Origin: Aspidapion aeneum
Taxonomy: Eukaryota > Arthropoda > Insecta > Coleoptera > Brentidae
Length of the DNA: 64,000 nucleotides
Assembly (NCBI GenBank): GCA_963576565.1
Contig: OY755046.1
Location: forward strand, 53,733,471 to 53,797,470
Reading direction: 5' to 3'
The notes beneath the pieces are model-generated. The model searched no databases, was not told the origin of the DNA, and saw nothing but the letters and a program-made list of their open reading frames with translations. Positions 1 to 11,234 of the stretch are shown piece by piece (positions within the stretch are counted from its first letter, which is position 1; the number at the start of each line of letters is the position of its first letter). Position numbers and translations under genes: made by a program.

Positions 1-1
1 C

Positions 2-3000
2 ATCACTAAGTTTCCAACCTTTCTAGATATGTACAATAGTTCTGTACACAATAATCCTAGTATTCCTACAAACGCTAAATTTAATTTGTTACTGTCCTAC
101 CTAAAAGGACCGCCTTTAAACGTAGTTAAACACTTACAAATAACCGACGCTAATTATATAATCGCTTACAATACGCTTCTAAAACGCTATCATAACCCCC
201 GCTTATCGGCTCAAACTTATTGGCGCTCCGTGTATAATTTTCCCGCTCTCAAAGACGACAATCCAGAAACACTGCGCACGCTGCTTGATGTTTTTTCAGA
301 AAACATTGAGGCTTTAAAAACTCTAAATTACGACACTGATCAATGGTGTTTTCCGCTCGCCAACATTTTACTAGATAAATTGCCTGAGGTACTACTTTCG
401 CGCTTTGAACTAGCTAATTCTAGGTCTAATGAAATGCCCAAATATCAAGAAATTTATAATTTTCTTGAAAGTCAATGTAATTCGCTTTATTCGCTACAAT
501 CTAAAAATAGATTTAAAAATAATAAACAGTTTTATAAACATAACGCCTCGCCTTATTATACAAAAACGCTACTTGGTACGGAAAATACTCATTCTAAAGA
601 TAGATGCGCTTTTTGTGATTCTAACACACATTCAATATATTTATGTAACGCATTTAAAGGTAAATCTCCCTACGAACGCTATTCTTACGCTAAAAATAAA
701 AAACTATGTTTAAATTGTTTAAGCTCAATACATTTAACAAATTCTTGTCAAAGTCTACGCTCATGTCGCTATTGCCCTGGTAATCAAAGACACCACTCAT
801 TAATTCATTTTGAGCGAAATTATAATTACGCTAATTCTCAAAATCAAAATAGATCCCATTTTGATGCTAACGTGAATTTCTCACAAAATCTCTCTAATAT
901 GTCTCCCAACGCATCTCCAAATAGTTCACCACGTGGTTACTTGGCCAGTCAGCAAAGTTTTAGATCCCCGGCTACTGGGTGTCCGCTTCAAAATTACTCT
1001 ACTCAAAATAATAACAATTTTACTTCGACGTCTTCTAATTCACAAGTACCAATCGCAACTCCTTCGGGTTCTAACCCCACGCATTGTGGTTTTATTTCTG
1101 CGCAATCGCAAGTTTTATTGTCAACTATCCTAGTAAAAATTCAAGATGTCCGCGGTAACTTTCAAACAGTTAGAGCGGTGTTAGACAGCGGTTCGCAAAA
1201 CACTTTCTGTTCTCAAAAATTAGCGCAACAATTGGGCCTTCCAAGACAACCCTTATGTTCAAATATACAGGGGGTTGGAGGCAACTCTCTTACTTCTGAT
1301 CTAGGATCGATTTTTATTAAAATTTGTAATTTTCAAAAACCAGATATTTTTGTGTCTACGCAAGCAATTATTTTGCAAAAAGTTTGTACTGATTTACCGT
1401 CAGTAAAAATAAATACAGAAAATTGGCATTTTATAAAAAATTTACCCTTAGCAGATCCCACTTTTTACAACCCTTCGCCTATAAATTTACTAATTGGTAT
1501 GGATCTATTTCCACTAATTATACAGGGTGAAAAAATCGCTAGCGATGATCCAAATCATCCCTTTGCTATGGGAACTATTTTCGGCTATATTTTGATGGGA
1601 CAAATAAATCAACCCTTAATTTCTACCCCGCCAATTAATGCTCTTTTTTGTCAAAATGAAAATGACTCGCTTTCGCAATTAATTTCAAAATTTTGGGAAA
1701 CCGACTGCGTCCCCCAAAAAACTCATTTGAAACCAGAGGATGAAATTTGTGAAAATTATTTTAAACAGAGCGTGTCGCGTAATCAAGAAGGCCGGTATAC
1801 TGTCTCCCTTCCCTTTCGCACATTTGAGAATCCACCGCAGTTTCCTACAATCAAACAAGTCGCGCTAAATCGTTTCTTATCTTTAGAAAAAAAACTGCTT
1901 CGCGATAAAAACTTGTATTGTGAATATTCTAAATTTATGAATGAATATTTGGAATTGGGTCATATGGACTATGACTCAGAAAAAGAAGACGATTCAGACA
2001 GCTATTTTATTCCACATTTCGCTGTTGTTAAAAATGAAGCTATCACTACTAAGACAAGGGTAGTTTTTAATGCGAGTGTTACCGACCCTTTTACGCATAT
2101 TTCGCTTAATCAAGTCTTATTATCGGGTCCAAAACTACAAAAAGATATTATTCAAATATTATTACATTTTCGCCTTAACCCTGTGACGCTCACCTGCGAT
2201 ATTCAAAAAATGTATCGGGGTATAAATATCAACCCTGATCATCAAAAATACCAAAAAATATTTTGGCGGTTTAACCCTAATGAAAAAGTTTCCATTTTTA
2301 AACTACGAACTGTCACTTACGGAGTGAACTGTTCACCATATCTCGCTTTACGCACCCTTCAGCACTTAGCTGAGTCCGAATATGATAACTACCCTCACGC
2401 TGCTAAAGTTATACTTAACGATACCTATATTGATGACGTCACTACTTCATGTAAAACGGTTCAAGAGGCGTTAAATTTGCAGCATGAGCTTACGGAATTG
2501 TTAGGAAACGCTGGCTTGAAATTACACAAATGGTCTAGCAATCGCTCAGAAGTGATCTCTCATTTAGATCCCTCCTTAGTCAACCCCGCAGTTTTATCTC
2601 TCGATTCGGATGACGTCACTAAGGTCTTAGGCCTGTGCTGGCATCCTTCATACGACGAGTTTCGATTTAACATCTTACCTAATCAGCACAGCTGTACTAA
2701 AAGGACGCTTCTCTCTTTTTTAGCACGCTGCTATGACCCCCATGGTTATCTTACCCCAGTAACATTCACTTTAAAATATTTGATTCAACAAATTTGGTTA
2801 CTTGGTATTTCCTGGGACGCCACGCCTACTTTAGAAATAGTTCGTCAGTGGACACTCTATCAATCTGAATTTCAAGTTTTAGAAAAATTTAGTTTACCCC
2901 GCCACATTGACATCACAAACGCCGAATCCATCGATCTCTGTGGTTTTTGTGATGCGAGTGAACGAGGGTACGCATGCGTAATATACTTACGTGTCTTACG

Positions 3001-4984
3001 AAACGCTAAATATCACATATATTTTGTTCTTGCGAAAAGTCGCATCGCTCCACTTAAAAAATTTGTTAGTATTCCGAGAATAGAACTTCTAGCCGCTACT
3101 CTTTTATCTGAGGTCTTAAAATACACATATGATATATTCATAAAAAGGTTCACAATAAATAATATTTACGCTTTTTCGGACGCAATGGTTGTTTTACACT
3201 GGATAAAATCCCATCCAAGTAAATGGAAAACTTTTGTCGCAAATCGTGTTAGTCTTATCCAAGATAATATTAATCCAGAATGTTGGTTATATACCCCCAC
3301 CTTTCTCAATAGTGCCGATGTAGCCAGCCGCGGCTGCTCGCCGAGTGAGCTTTTAAATCATCCCCTATGGTGGGCCGCCCCTAGTTTTTTACAAGAATCT
3401 TTCGATAAATGGCCAACAAAAACCCCGCAAGTCAAAATAAATGACAGTTTAGAGACTGAGGAACGAAAAAATGTTGCTCTGATTTCTTGTGACCGAATAA
3501 CTGAAAATTTTTTAGATTCGCTTTTAAATAATAAATCCGATTTTTACGCTATTCAACTACTTTTAGCCCGCAGTTTACGATTCATAAATAATTGTAGACT
3601 ATCCGCAGACGTCAGAAAAAAGACAAATATAGATTATATCGATCTATTTAACGCTTTAAAATGTTTGGCTAAGCACGAACAACAAAAATACTTTTCTGAA
3701 GTAATTCTTAACCTGCAAAACCAGAAAAAATGCATAAAACCCATACAAAAATTGAATCCCTTTTTAGACCAGGATGGTCTTATAAGAGTTGGAGGACGCA
3801 TTCAACAAGCCATGACTATTTCTTACGGACAAAAACATCCTCTTCTTTTACCCAAGGAAAGTAGACTTTCTTATATTTTTATTGAATATATGCACAAAAA
3901 ATATTTGCATGTCGGAGTGCAAACAGTCCAATATCTCATTAGTCAAATTTTTTGGATTTTATCTGCCAAACGCTTAATTAAAACGGTTTTATCCAAATGT
4001 GTTCGTTGCTTTCGCGTCAAACCGCATTCTTATGAGCAAATCATGGGACAAATTCCGTCCTACCGCTTGATTCCACAAAAGCCTTTTACTTTTAGTGGAG
4101 TAGATTTTAGTGGTGCTATACCTATCACTCTCAGTAAACACAGAGGTGTAAAAACACAAAAAGCATATATCTGCCTTTTTATTTGTCTAAATACTAAAGC
4201 TTTACATCTCGAGTTAGTGTCAGATCTAACTTCGGACGCTTTTTTAGCTGCGCTACGTCGCTTTGTTGCCCGAAGAGGTTACATAAAAACTCTTTTTTCA
4301 GACAATGGCACAAATTTCGTTAAATCAAGCAAAGAATTGCTTGATCTTGCAAGAAATGCTTGCACGCAACAAGCTATCGCCTGGAATTTTATCCCTCCAT
4401 CAGCTCCCCACTTCGGCGGTCTTTGGGAGTCAGGGATAAAATCAGTAAAAACTCACTTAATTCGTACCATTGGCTCGCAAATTCTAAGTTATGAGGAGTT
4501 GTACACGGTTCTTTGTCAAATTGAGGCGATTTTAAATTCTCGCCCCTTGACCCCGCAATCTACCGACTGTAACGATCTACAGGTTTTAACACCGGGACAT
4601 TTTTTAACACATGGACCTTTAGTTTCTGTTCCTGATGAAGATTTTTCAAGTAAACCTGAGAATCGGTTATCGCGATGGAACTTGGTCCAACGAATACAAG
4701 CCGATTTTTGGCGTCGTTGGAGCCAAGAATTTTTACATACCCTTCAAGTACGAAATAAATGGTTGGAACCATGCGCAGAGCCAAAAATAGGTACCCTCGT
4801 TCTTATCAAAGACGAGTTATCACCGCCCCTTCAATGGCGGGTAGGTCGCATTATTGAAATTTTTAAAGGGCCTGATGGGCACGCTCGGGTGGCAAATGTT
4901 CGTACCGCGTCCGGTATCTTTAAACGACCTTTAGTCAAGCTTTGCCCCCTTCCAATTGATTCAGATTCACCTACCGAAAAATGA
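2..4984 (+). CDS. BEL/Pao gag-pol polyprotein (5' end outside window)
   Basis: One uninterrupted frame encodes the polyprotein of a BEL/Pao LTR retrotransposon, which makes the particle and copies and integrates the element. The frame is open from base 2, so the first visible ATG (29) is probably internal and the gag start lies upstream. Counting from that ATG, retroviral-type CCHC knuckles lie near residues 192-240 (CAFC...H...C, CLNC...H...C). The aspartic protease motif DSGS is near 386, and reverse transcriptase has YIDDV at 800. RNase H begins near 969 (FCDASERG). Integrase has an HHCC region near 1290-1335 and a catalytic D, D, E set (SDNG near 1425, then E 42 codons later in FGGLWES). 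No stop or frameshift interrupts about 1,650 codons, so this copy could be recent or active. Family assignment is from these motifs and is firm. Confidence 0.93.
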   Translation: MTKFPTFLDMYNSSVHNNPSIPTNAKFNLLLSYLKGPPLNVVKHLQITDANYIIAYNTLLKRYHNPRLSAQTYWRSVYNFPALKDDNPETLRTLLDVFSENIEALKTLNYDTDQWCFPLANILLDKLPEVLLSRFELANSRSNEMPKYQEIYNFLESQCNSLYSLQSKNRFKNNKQFYKHNASPYYTKTLLGTENTHSKDRCAFCDSNTHSIYLCNAFKGKSPYERYSYAKNKKLCLNCLSSIHLTNSCQSLRSCRYCPGNQRHHSLIHFERNYNYANSQNQNRSHFDANVNFSQNLSNMSPNASPNSSPRGYLASQQSFRSPATGCPLQNYSTQNNNNFTSTSSNSQVPIATPSGSNPTHCGFISAQSQVLLSTILVKIQDVRGNFQTVRAVLDSGSQNTFCSQKLAQQLGLPRQPLCSNIQGVGGNSLTSDLGSIFIKICNFQKPDIFVSTQAIILQKVCTDLPSVKINTENWHFIKNLPLADPTFYNPSPINLLIGMDLFPLIIQGEKIASDDPNHPFAMGTIFGYILMGQINQPLISTPPINALFCQNENDSLSQLISKFWETDCVPQKTHLKPEDEICENYFKQSVSRNQEGRYTVSLPFRTFENPPQFPTIKQVALNRFLSLEKKLLRDKNLYCEYSKFMNEYLELGHMDYDSEKEDDSDSYFIPHFAVVKNEAITTKTRVVFNASVTDPFTHISLNQVLLSGPKLQKDIIQILLHFRLNPVTLTCDIQKMYRGININPDHQKYQKIFWRFNPNEKVSIFKLRTVTYGVNCSPYLALRTLQHLAESEYDNYPHAAKVILNDTYIDDVTTSCKTVQEALNLQHELTELLGNAGLKLHKWSSNRSEVISHLDPSLVNPAVLSLDSDDVTKVLGLCWHPSYDEFRFNILPNQHSCTKRTLLSFLARCYDPHGYLTPVTFTLKYLIQQIWLLGISWDATPTLEIVRQWTLYQSEFQVLEKFSLPRHIDITNAESIDLCGFCDASERGYACVIYLRVLRNAKYHIYFVLAKSRIAPLKKFVSIPRIELLAATLLSEVLKYTYDIFIKRFTINNIYAFSDAMVVLHWIKSHPSKWKTFVANRVSLIQDNINPECWLYTPTFLNSADVASRGCSPSELLNHPLWWAAPSFLQESFDKWPTKTPQVKINDSLETEERKNVALISCDRITENFLDSLLNNKSDFYAIQLLLARSLRFINNCRLSADVRKKTNIDYIDLFNALKCLAKHEQQKYFSEVILNLQNQKKCIKPIQKLNPFLDQDGLIRVGGRIQQAMTISYGQKHPLLLPKESRLSYIFIEYMHKKYLHVGVQTVQYLISQIFWILSAKRLIKTVLSKCVRCFRVKPHSYEQIMGQIPSYRLIPQKPFTFSGVDFSGAIPITLSKHRGVKTQKAYICLFICLNTKALHLELVSDLTSDAFLAALRRFVARRGYIKTLFSDNGTNFVKSSKELLDLARNACTQQAIAWNFIPPSAPHFGGLWESGIKSVKTHLIRTIGSQILSYEELYTVLCQIEAILNSRPLTPQSTDCNDLQVLTPGHFLTHGPLVSVPDEDFSSKPENRLSRWNLVQRIQADFWRRWSQEFLHTLQVRNKWLEPCAEPKIGTLVLIKDELSPPLQWRVGRIIEIFKGPDGHARVANVRTASGIFKRPLVKLCPLPIDSDSPTEK

Positions 4985-5005
4985 TGCTCATTTTGGTGGG
5001 CCGAA

Positions 5006-5646
5006 TGAACAAGTTTCCCAACTTGTTTTTATTTTTGTAAATAATTATATTCTCTAATTTTCACTTAAAATTAGAGAAGCTATCTCTCTTAGTTTTTAAA
5101 TATTTTTGGGTTACATTTTCTACGCTTACAAGCGTTTTTAGAATATTATTTTGATTTACTTTACGCTATATCTTTCCATATTTTAAATTTAAACTTCGCG
5201 CGCCTCTTCCAGCAATGAAGGATTTGAGATAAGCGGCTAAATTCGGCCTAGCAGACGCAAACGCCGATTGTCTGAGAGAACAACTCAACCACGCGCCACG
5301 TGCAACTAAAGTCACCGCACCGCTATTATTTTATATTAAAATTGTGGAAACTATTAATTTTACGCTTTAGTTTATTAGATATTAGTGTTTGGAACATTTT
5401 GAACTATAGAACAATGGAGAGTCTGGTACTTCGCGTATAATCGGGCTGGCCAGCCAAGTAGCTACGAAAGACATCTAACGGTAAGTCGCTTTCGCAATTT
5501 TTCATTGCTACGCTATTTTTAGTAAATAAGTTTTTAGGCTCTTTTTTCCCTGTCGGAGCCCTGTGGAAAGATACAGTCCCTCTTAACTCCCACACGTTTT
5601 TCTCGAGCTATCTCGAGTGGTCCTTCGGTATATTTTATTTTCTACA
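5006..5646 (+). repeat. 3' LTR of the first BEL/Pao element (end estimated)
   Basis: The polyprotein stop at 4982 is followed by a purine-rich tract (TTTTGGTGGGCCGAA), the second-strand primer. LTR sequence starting TGAACAAG follows at 5006. The same TTTTGGTGGGC tract precedes the 3' LTR of the second BEL element at 41171. The right end is estimated at a TACA near 5646 because no second LTR copy is visible. The LTR opens with an inverted repeat AACAAGTT/AACTTGTT (5008-5027) and contains a perfect 12-bp hairpin, TTCTCTAATTTT (5050-5061) with AAAATTAGAGAA (5067-5078). A splice-donor-like GGTAAGT lies near 5480. Confidence 0.6.
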
Positions 5647-6600
5647 GAAGGCCTGACCTCACCAATAATCTTTTGGTCATAATATTCATGTAATAGATAA
5701 ACATTTGATAACCAATATGCCTTATTGGAGACTAGAAGTGGTTAGGACAATTGGAGGAACATTAAAATGAGAAACTGCAGAATGGTCAACAAATAGAACA
5801 GAAGATATTCGTAAAGGCCAAAAATCACTTAAAGAGAAGATATTTTTTTATTTAGTTTCCAAACTTCATAAAATCATTTTTGTTAAATTTGCGGTTAGTA
5901 GTCAACACAAACTTTTAGATCAAAAATCAAATGGGGATAAACTAGTTAATCCTGATGACTAGACACTTTCAACATCCCACAAAACAATAGAATTCGAAAT
6001 GCCTTTACAAAGAGACAAACAACAGATAAAACGAGGGAGAAATGAATCCGAAAGATAAAACAAATGACTCTTAAGTCGATTACATCGACCCCCACGGACC
6101 GTGTGAACAACGTAGGGATGATTTTTGATTATCTGCATTCGTTTCTTCTTGATTAACTCATCCATCGCATACTTCCATTTCTTTTCTTTGCTAAGAAATC
6201 TTATTACTTCCAACTGGCACTGAAGTGACTTCAGGTGACAATGTAGAGATTCTAGATGGTGATCGTTTTAATATGCCATGTGTTAGATGAGCTAAAGAAT
6301 CTTTAAAAAAGGTTTTTAATGTGGAGTGTCAAATTACTGATTAGAACGAGACACGGTTTGAGGAAAATTAAAGATCTAAAAGACATTTGATTTACTTGGT
6401 ATTAAGTGGACCAAAAAATCTTATAATAAAGAGAGATAATACAGTTGCATAATTACTAGGGATCATAGTAATTTTTCCATTTTACTTTTTACACAAAATT
6501 AGATTTAAAAAATGTTGATCAGGCTTTTTGAAGTTTTGAAGAAAATATATATCTTACCACTAAAAAAATAACTATATTAATTAGAACACGAGAATTAAGA
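5647..6600. other. no gene recognised
   Basis: AT-rich sequence with only short open frames. An 84-codon minus-strand frame (5959-6213) has a lysine-rich start but no recognisable domain. Confidence 0.4.
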
Positions 6601-6605
6601 AAATT

Positions 6606-6830
6606 TTACTTTGATCTTTAGCAATTGTTGAGCACTGTAATTGTCTTTGCTTATACTATGGAGAGACAAACTATACATGACATTGAAGAATTTACATACC
6701 TTGGTAGTGTGATAAGCAAAGATAAGTGATCAGAGGAGAATAAAAAGAAAAGATTTGAGACTAACAAATACCTCACCATCATCCTAGATCATTTTTGGAA
6801 TTTAAAGTGTTGATTGCAGGACAAATAATT
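6606..6830 (+). pseudogene. LINE reverse transcriptase C-terminal remnant
   Basis: A short decayed frame reads ...DIEEFTYLGSVISKD (about 6675-6725) and then stops. The FxYLGSxI motif is typical of the thumb region after the catalytic core in non-LTR (LINE) reverse transcriptases. No other part of the protein is recognisable nearby, and several stops follow. The LINE family cannot be fixed from this piece. Confidence 0.55.
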
Positions 6831-6896
6831 TTCTTGGTGAAAATCTTTGGAAAATGGGAACCAAGTGACCTAAATATTATTAACTTTTATTTTCAT

Positions 6897-8262
6897 ATAC
6901 AGAGTGTATTTTAAATGATGCACTTAACTTTAATATGTAGTAGAAAAGGTTAAAAAAAAACTAAAAAAATTCCTATTACATTTTTTATTAAATCTTTCTG
7001 TTTTTCAAATTTTTGTTATAACTTTCTTAAAAATTACAGATTAATTTTGTTTAATTATTCACTATAATAAAGGTATTAGATGTAGTGCTAATATTGCTCT
7101 TTTGTGTAACTATTAAGGGGCCTTTAAATATGAATGTACAAAATTCTATCTATTTTTTTTTTAAATTTAATAGCTCATAAAAAAAATAATTCCTGAAGAA
7201 AATTGACAAATTGGTACGAGTACCTATTGTAAAGGTCATCTGGCCACACTCTCTTTCTTGGAAAAACGCAATCAAATATTTTTTGTTCATATTGAATCAA
7301 AAAATTATTTCACATTGTTATATTTGTCATTTTAGGAATTAACAGTTTTCCCGTACTCTCTGTAATTTAACAATTGATATAACTTGGAAACAAACAACTT
7401 TTGACCAAAACTTATTTAAACTATTTGTCTAATAATCAACAAGTTTTTGTTTCCCTCATATTTTTCCGTGGGTTGCTCGAAAGCTTAACCTTACGGGGGT
7501 CCAAGATCTAATGGTCACCTAATAAGCGTTGACAGGCAAATAATTCGTCCTTACGGGACTCCTCAGAACACTCCTTGGTCAATGTGTTACCCTTGCGAAG
7601 TTAGTCAGACAGTTTTGTCTCTCATTCTACGCTGTAGTGAGAAAACCCTCACAAGAAGCGCCATCTACCGAGATACGAGAGAAACTAGAACAAGAGCAGG
7701 CGAGTATAAACTGCTTTATATATCGATCGTTGAAAAGATCGATTGCAAAGAAGAAGACACCATCCATGACCTACGACAGCACTTCTGTCTTTCAGGCTAG
7801 AGTAACGCTCATTAGCTTTTTAACCGAGTTTTTAACCCACCTTTAGACGTGAGCGTTAATCAGCAGAATTTTGAGTACCTTGTTCTAGTTTCTCTCGTAT
7901 CTCAGTAGATTGCGCTTCTTGCACGGGTTTTCTCACTATATACGTAGGATGAGAAACAAAACTGTCTGATTAACTTCGCAAGGGTGTCACGTTGACCAAG
8001 CAGTGTTTTGAGGAGTCCTATAAGGACGAAACAATTAACTGTCAACACTTATTAGGTGTCCATTAGATCTGATGAAATTAAGCTTTCGCGCTACCCACGG
8101 AAAAATATGAGAGAAACATCCGATTTGCCACGAAAACTTGTTTGATTTTTAAATTCACGTGTACTAAAGTTTACGTTTATTTGTAAAATTTTGAACTTCC
8201 ACACCACCAACCCTTAATGTTTGGTACATGATTTAAAATACACGCTGTATTTTAGATATTTG
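6897..8262. mobile_element. non-autonomous element with ACAGNGTGTATTTTAAAT ends
   Basis: The left end reads ACAGAGTGTATTTTAAATGA (6899) and the right end is its inverted counterpart (about 8222-8262). A third related end is at 44214 (ACAGGGTGTTTTTTAAATAA). The pairing suggests a TIR element of about 1.36 kb, into which or with which the foldback at 7438-8143 sits. No transposase frame is visible. The two ends could also be independent solo fragments. Confidence 0.4.
7438..8143. mobile_element. foldback element, ~250-bp inverted arms
   Basis: The left arm (about 7438-7697) and right arm (about 7880-8143) are imperfect reverse complements. Examples are AACAAGTTTT against AAAACTTGTT at the extreme ends, the ATTTTTCCGTGGGT block, and GAGAAACTAGAACAAG against CTTGTTCTAGTTTCTC at the inner ends. 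Two overlapping short frames within the left arm are products of arm sequence, not genes. The interior holds a further inverted pair around TAACGCTCATTAGC. No transposase is present. Confidence 0.75.
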
Positions 8263-8265
8263 CCC

Positions 8266-9079
8266 TCGTGTTTTATCCACTCGGTCATCAATAATACACA
8301 AAAAAAAACTAATAACCTAAAGGTACGTGCCCACTGAAAGTACCTCCTAATAAAATTAAGCCTATCATATTAAAATTAGGAGCACAAAAAATTATTTCAA
8401 TGACGCTCAACGTAATGAAAAAAAACTTATTAAATTAATTAAAAACTTTTATTAATAATCTGACCCCTAATGACGTACCAATGAAAGTAAAACCAGGCGC
8501 TTCAGCTGTTGGCACAAAAAATCTAGTTATCTGATGTTTTTTATTAGTTTTTTTTTGGGAGGTGCTCTCAATTTTTTGTAGGATGATGCCTGCTTGTTTC
8601 GACGATATTATTATGCCGACGAATGTTTATAAAAAACTGACCACTTAACCGGGTTTTAACCCCTTGTGTTTTGTCTACATAGATGCATTGATGTTTCTAA
8701 ACGCTTAGAATAAACAGTCATTAACAGAATTTCTGTCGTAGAATGTTTTTCCTACACTTCTCCTTTTCGCATGCAAGTTTTATTATACGTCGCATGGCAA
8801 TAAAATCGTGACTTAGATTAACAAATAAAAGCGCATATACTTCCTGTCCCAAAGTAATTATATAAAGATTCTCCTATTGAATTGCGAGAAAGGAATACAA
8901 CATACAGATGAATCCAACAAAGATAGCCTGACTTTTCTTTTTTCGTGACCTTGCCTTTCAAAGTTACGTCTTTTATCCCTACCAGAAGTCGCCGAAATCG
9001 CCGAACCTCGTGCACATTTGCTTGCTTTAGTGTTAGGGGCGGAACAATGCGGGGCTCTGTATTCAATAGAATCTACCAA
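8266..9079. other. no gene recognised
   Basis: AT-rich, with no convincing frame or repeat. Frames on both strands near 8818-9187 overlap each other and run into the repeat array that follows. Confidence 0.4.
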
Positions 9080-10540
9080 AGGCGGGGTATAACTTTGACT
9101 TTGTGTGCGCTTGATTGTTTAACCTCTAAGGACCCTGTGATGAATGCAATTTTTACAACCACGCGGTCGGCGACAAAAATCGTGTAAGTATAAGCGGCGA
9201 ATTTTGTCGTCCTGTGAAGGCATCGCATAAATGTGCGCTTTTATGTAACAAGATCTAAAAGTGCAACTTTATGCTATTGGGATTACAATACGCCGTGACT
9301 TTGACCGATACGCGAGAGACGACAAAAAGTGCATTCAAAAAAGGGGGCCTTAATGTGCGCTTTATTGTTTAACCTCTAAGGACCCTGTGATACATACATA
9401 CAAATATGTGATTTTTACCACAACGCTGGCGACAAAAATCGTGTGCAAATACGGGGCGAATTTTGTCGTCCTGTGAAGGCATCGCATAAATGTGCGCTTT
9501 TATGTATCAAGATCTAAATGCGCAAATTTATGCTATTGGGATTAGAATACGCCGCGCCGTAACTTTGACCAATACGCGAGAGGCAACAAAAAGTGTATTT
9601 ATAAAAGGGGCCTTATTATGCGCTTTATTGTTTAACCTCTAACGACGCTGTGATAAATGTGATTTTTACGATCACTAGGCAGACGACAGAAATCGTGTGC
9701 ATAATTATAAGCGGCGAATTTTGTCGTCCTGTAAAGGCATTTGCATACATGTGCGTTTTTATCTATCAACTTCTAAAAGCTAAACGAGCATATTAAATGC
9801 ATTTAGAAACCGCCTCGATATATACCGTCATGCGAAACACGACAAAAATCATGTGCATGTGCGCTGTTATTATTGTTTAATCTTTATTTTTTTGTGCGCT
9901 TTTATCGTTCAACATCTTATAACGCACATTTATTTAAATGCGTTTACTAAACGCCTCTATTTTTAAAGCTAGGCGACATACGACAAAAACCGCATGCATA
10001 AAATTATCTTGATTGTCTTTACAACGGTTTAGAAGTTTCGAAAGTCTATCGATTCGTTTTTAAGATTTTTTATACTTGCTGTAGTTGTGCTCTTAAAAAT
10101 TATTCAAACATTAAAAGCACACATAATGACAATGCCTTTACAATACGCCGCGATTTAGCCTTTAAAAGCACACATTTATGTAAATACTTTTTACTATTAT
10201 ATGCCGCGTCGCGATTTTTACTTCAACGTAACGTGCGCCAAAAATCGCAGGCGTAAATAGAGCGTTACCGTAAGCTCTTAATCTTTAAGGTCTTCTTTAT
10301 ACCACCCAATTTTTAGCGCCTCGCAACCCACGACAAAAATCGAGTGCATAAAAGAGACGATTTTTGTTGTCATTTGCGTGGCAGTATAAATCGAGTGCAT
10401 AAAAGAGACGACTTTTATCGTCGGCAGTATTAATCGCGGCATTTTTTTAAAGCATTCGCATAATTATATGTACATTCATCGTTCAACATTCAGTTACGCG
10501 ACAAACGACAAAAATTGCTTGCATTAATGGGCCTAAAGTA
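9080..10540. repeat. ~259-bp tandem repeat array, decaying rightward
   Basis: The block beginning ATTTTGTCGTCCTGTGAAGG recurs at 9201, 9460 and 9718 (last copy diverged), giving a period of 258-259 bp. Each unit pairs a CGACAAAAATCG-type motif with a CGAATTTTGTCG-type motif, so every unit is itself weakly palindromic. Further diverged pieces of the same vocabulary (GACAAAAAnCG, TGTGCGCTTTTAT) continue to about 10540. At 10328-10430 there is a local duplication of ATCGAGTGCATAAAAGAGAC. It looks like a small satellite or the tandem interior of an unknown element. Confidence 0.7.
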
Positions 10541-11234
10541 CAGGTTGGAAATACAGACAGTAAAAACCCAACTAGGAAATACTTTTATTCTAAGCATTTG
10601 TTCAACCCTTTCGTTAATTTTAAAACCATCCGCCGAAGAAAAAACCGGAGATAGGAACAAGAAAAAATCTCGGTAAAAAATTTAATATAGGCCAAGCCAG
10701 TTTTGACGGCCACCTGTATTTTAAATACATTATTACCTGACTTTTCGAATAAAAATTTGAATAATTTCACTTTTTTATTGGAAAATGAAACGATTTAGAA
10801 AAGGAAAAGGGCGGGTATGTTGGGGTTAATTATACCTCACGAATGAAAGAAAGGGGTGGGTTGATGATTCCGAAGGAGAAACTAGATGTTTTATATACCC
10901 AATTTTGATATAAATTATGTTATTATGGGGGAGAATGTATCTACGGAAAGAGATATCATAGAAAATCTTGCCGAGGGAATTAATAAAGCGCTTTATCAAA
11001 TTATACGACCAATTGGACTGTGATACTTTAATGCTATTGATATACCTATAGTCTTTGCAATAAGGCTAGTCCTTTTGTTTAATCACCCCGTAATTCTGGT
11101 AACAAAACGCACGTGTGTTCTTAATTCAGTTTTAAACCACAGGTTCCTAAGGTAACTGATAATGGATGCTGCGAAACTTATTATCAGTTAGCTTAAGGTT
11201 AATATAATCGGTCACCACCCTTTATAATAAGGGA
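10541..11234. other. no gene recognised
   Basis: A 61-codon minus-strand frame at 10585-10770 has no recognisable features. Nothing else stands out. Confidence 0.4.

Noticed and set aside
7582..7846. Overlapping short genes in two frames
   Set aside because: Both frames lie in the arm of a foldback element and have no homology that I recognise.
9080..10540. CRISPR-like array
   Set aside because: The repeats are ~259 bp, diverged and eukaryotic in context; there are no short identical repeats with unique spacers.
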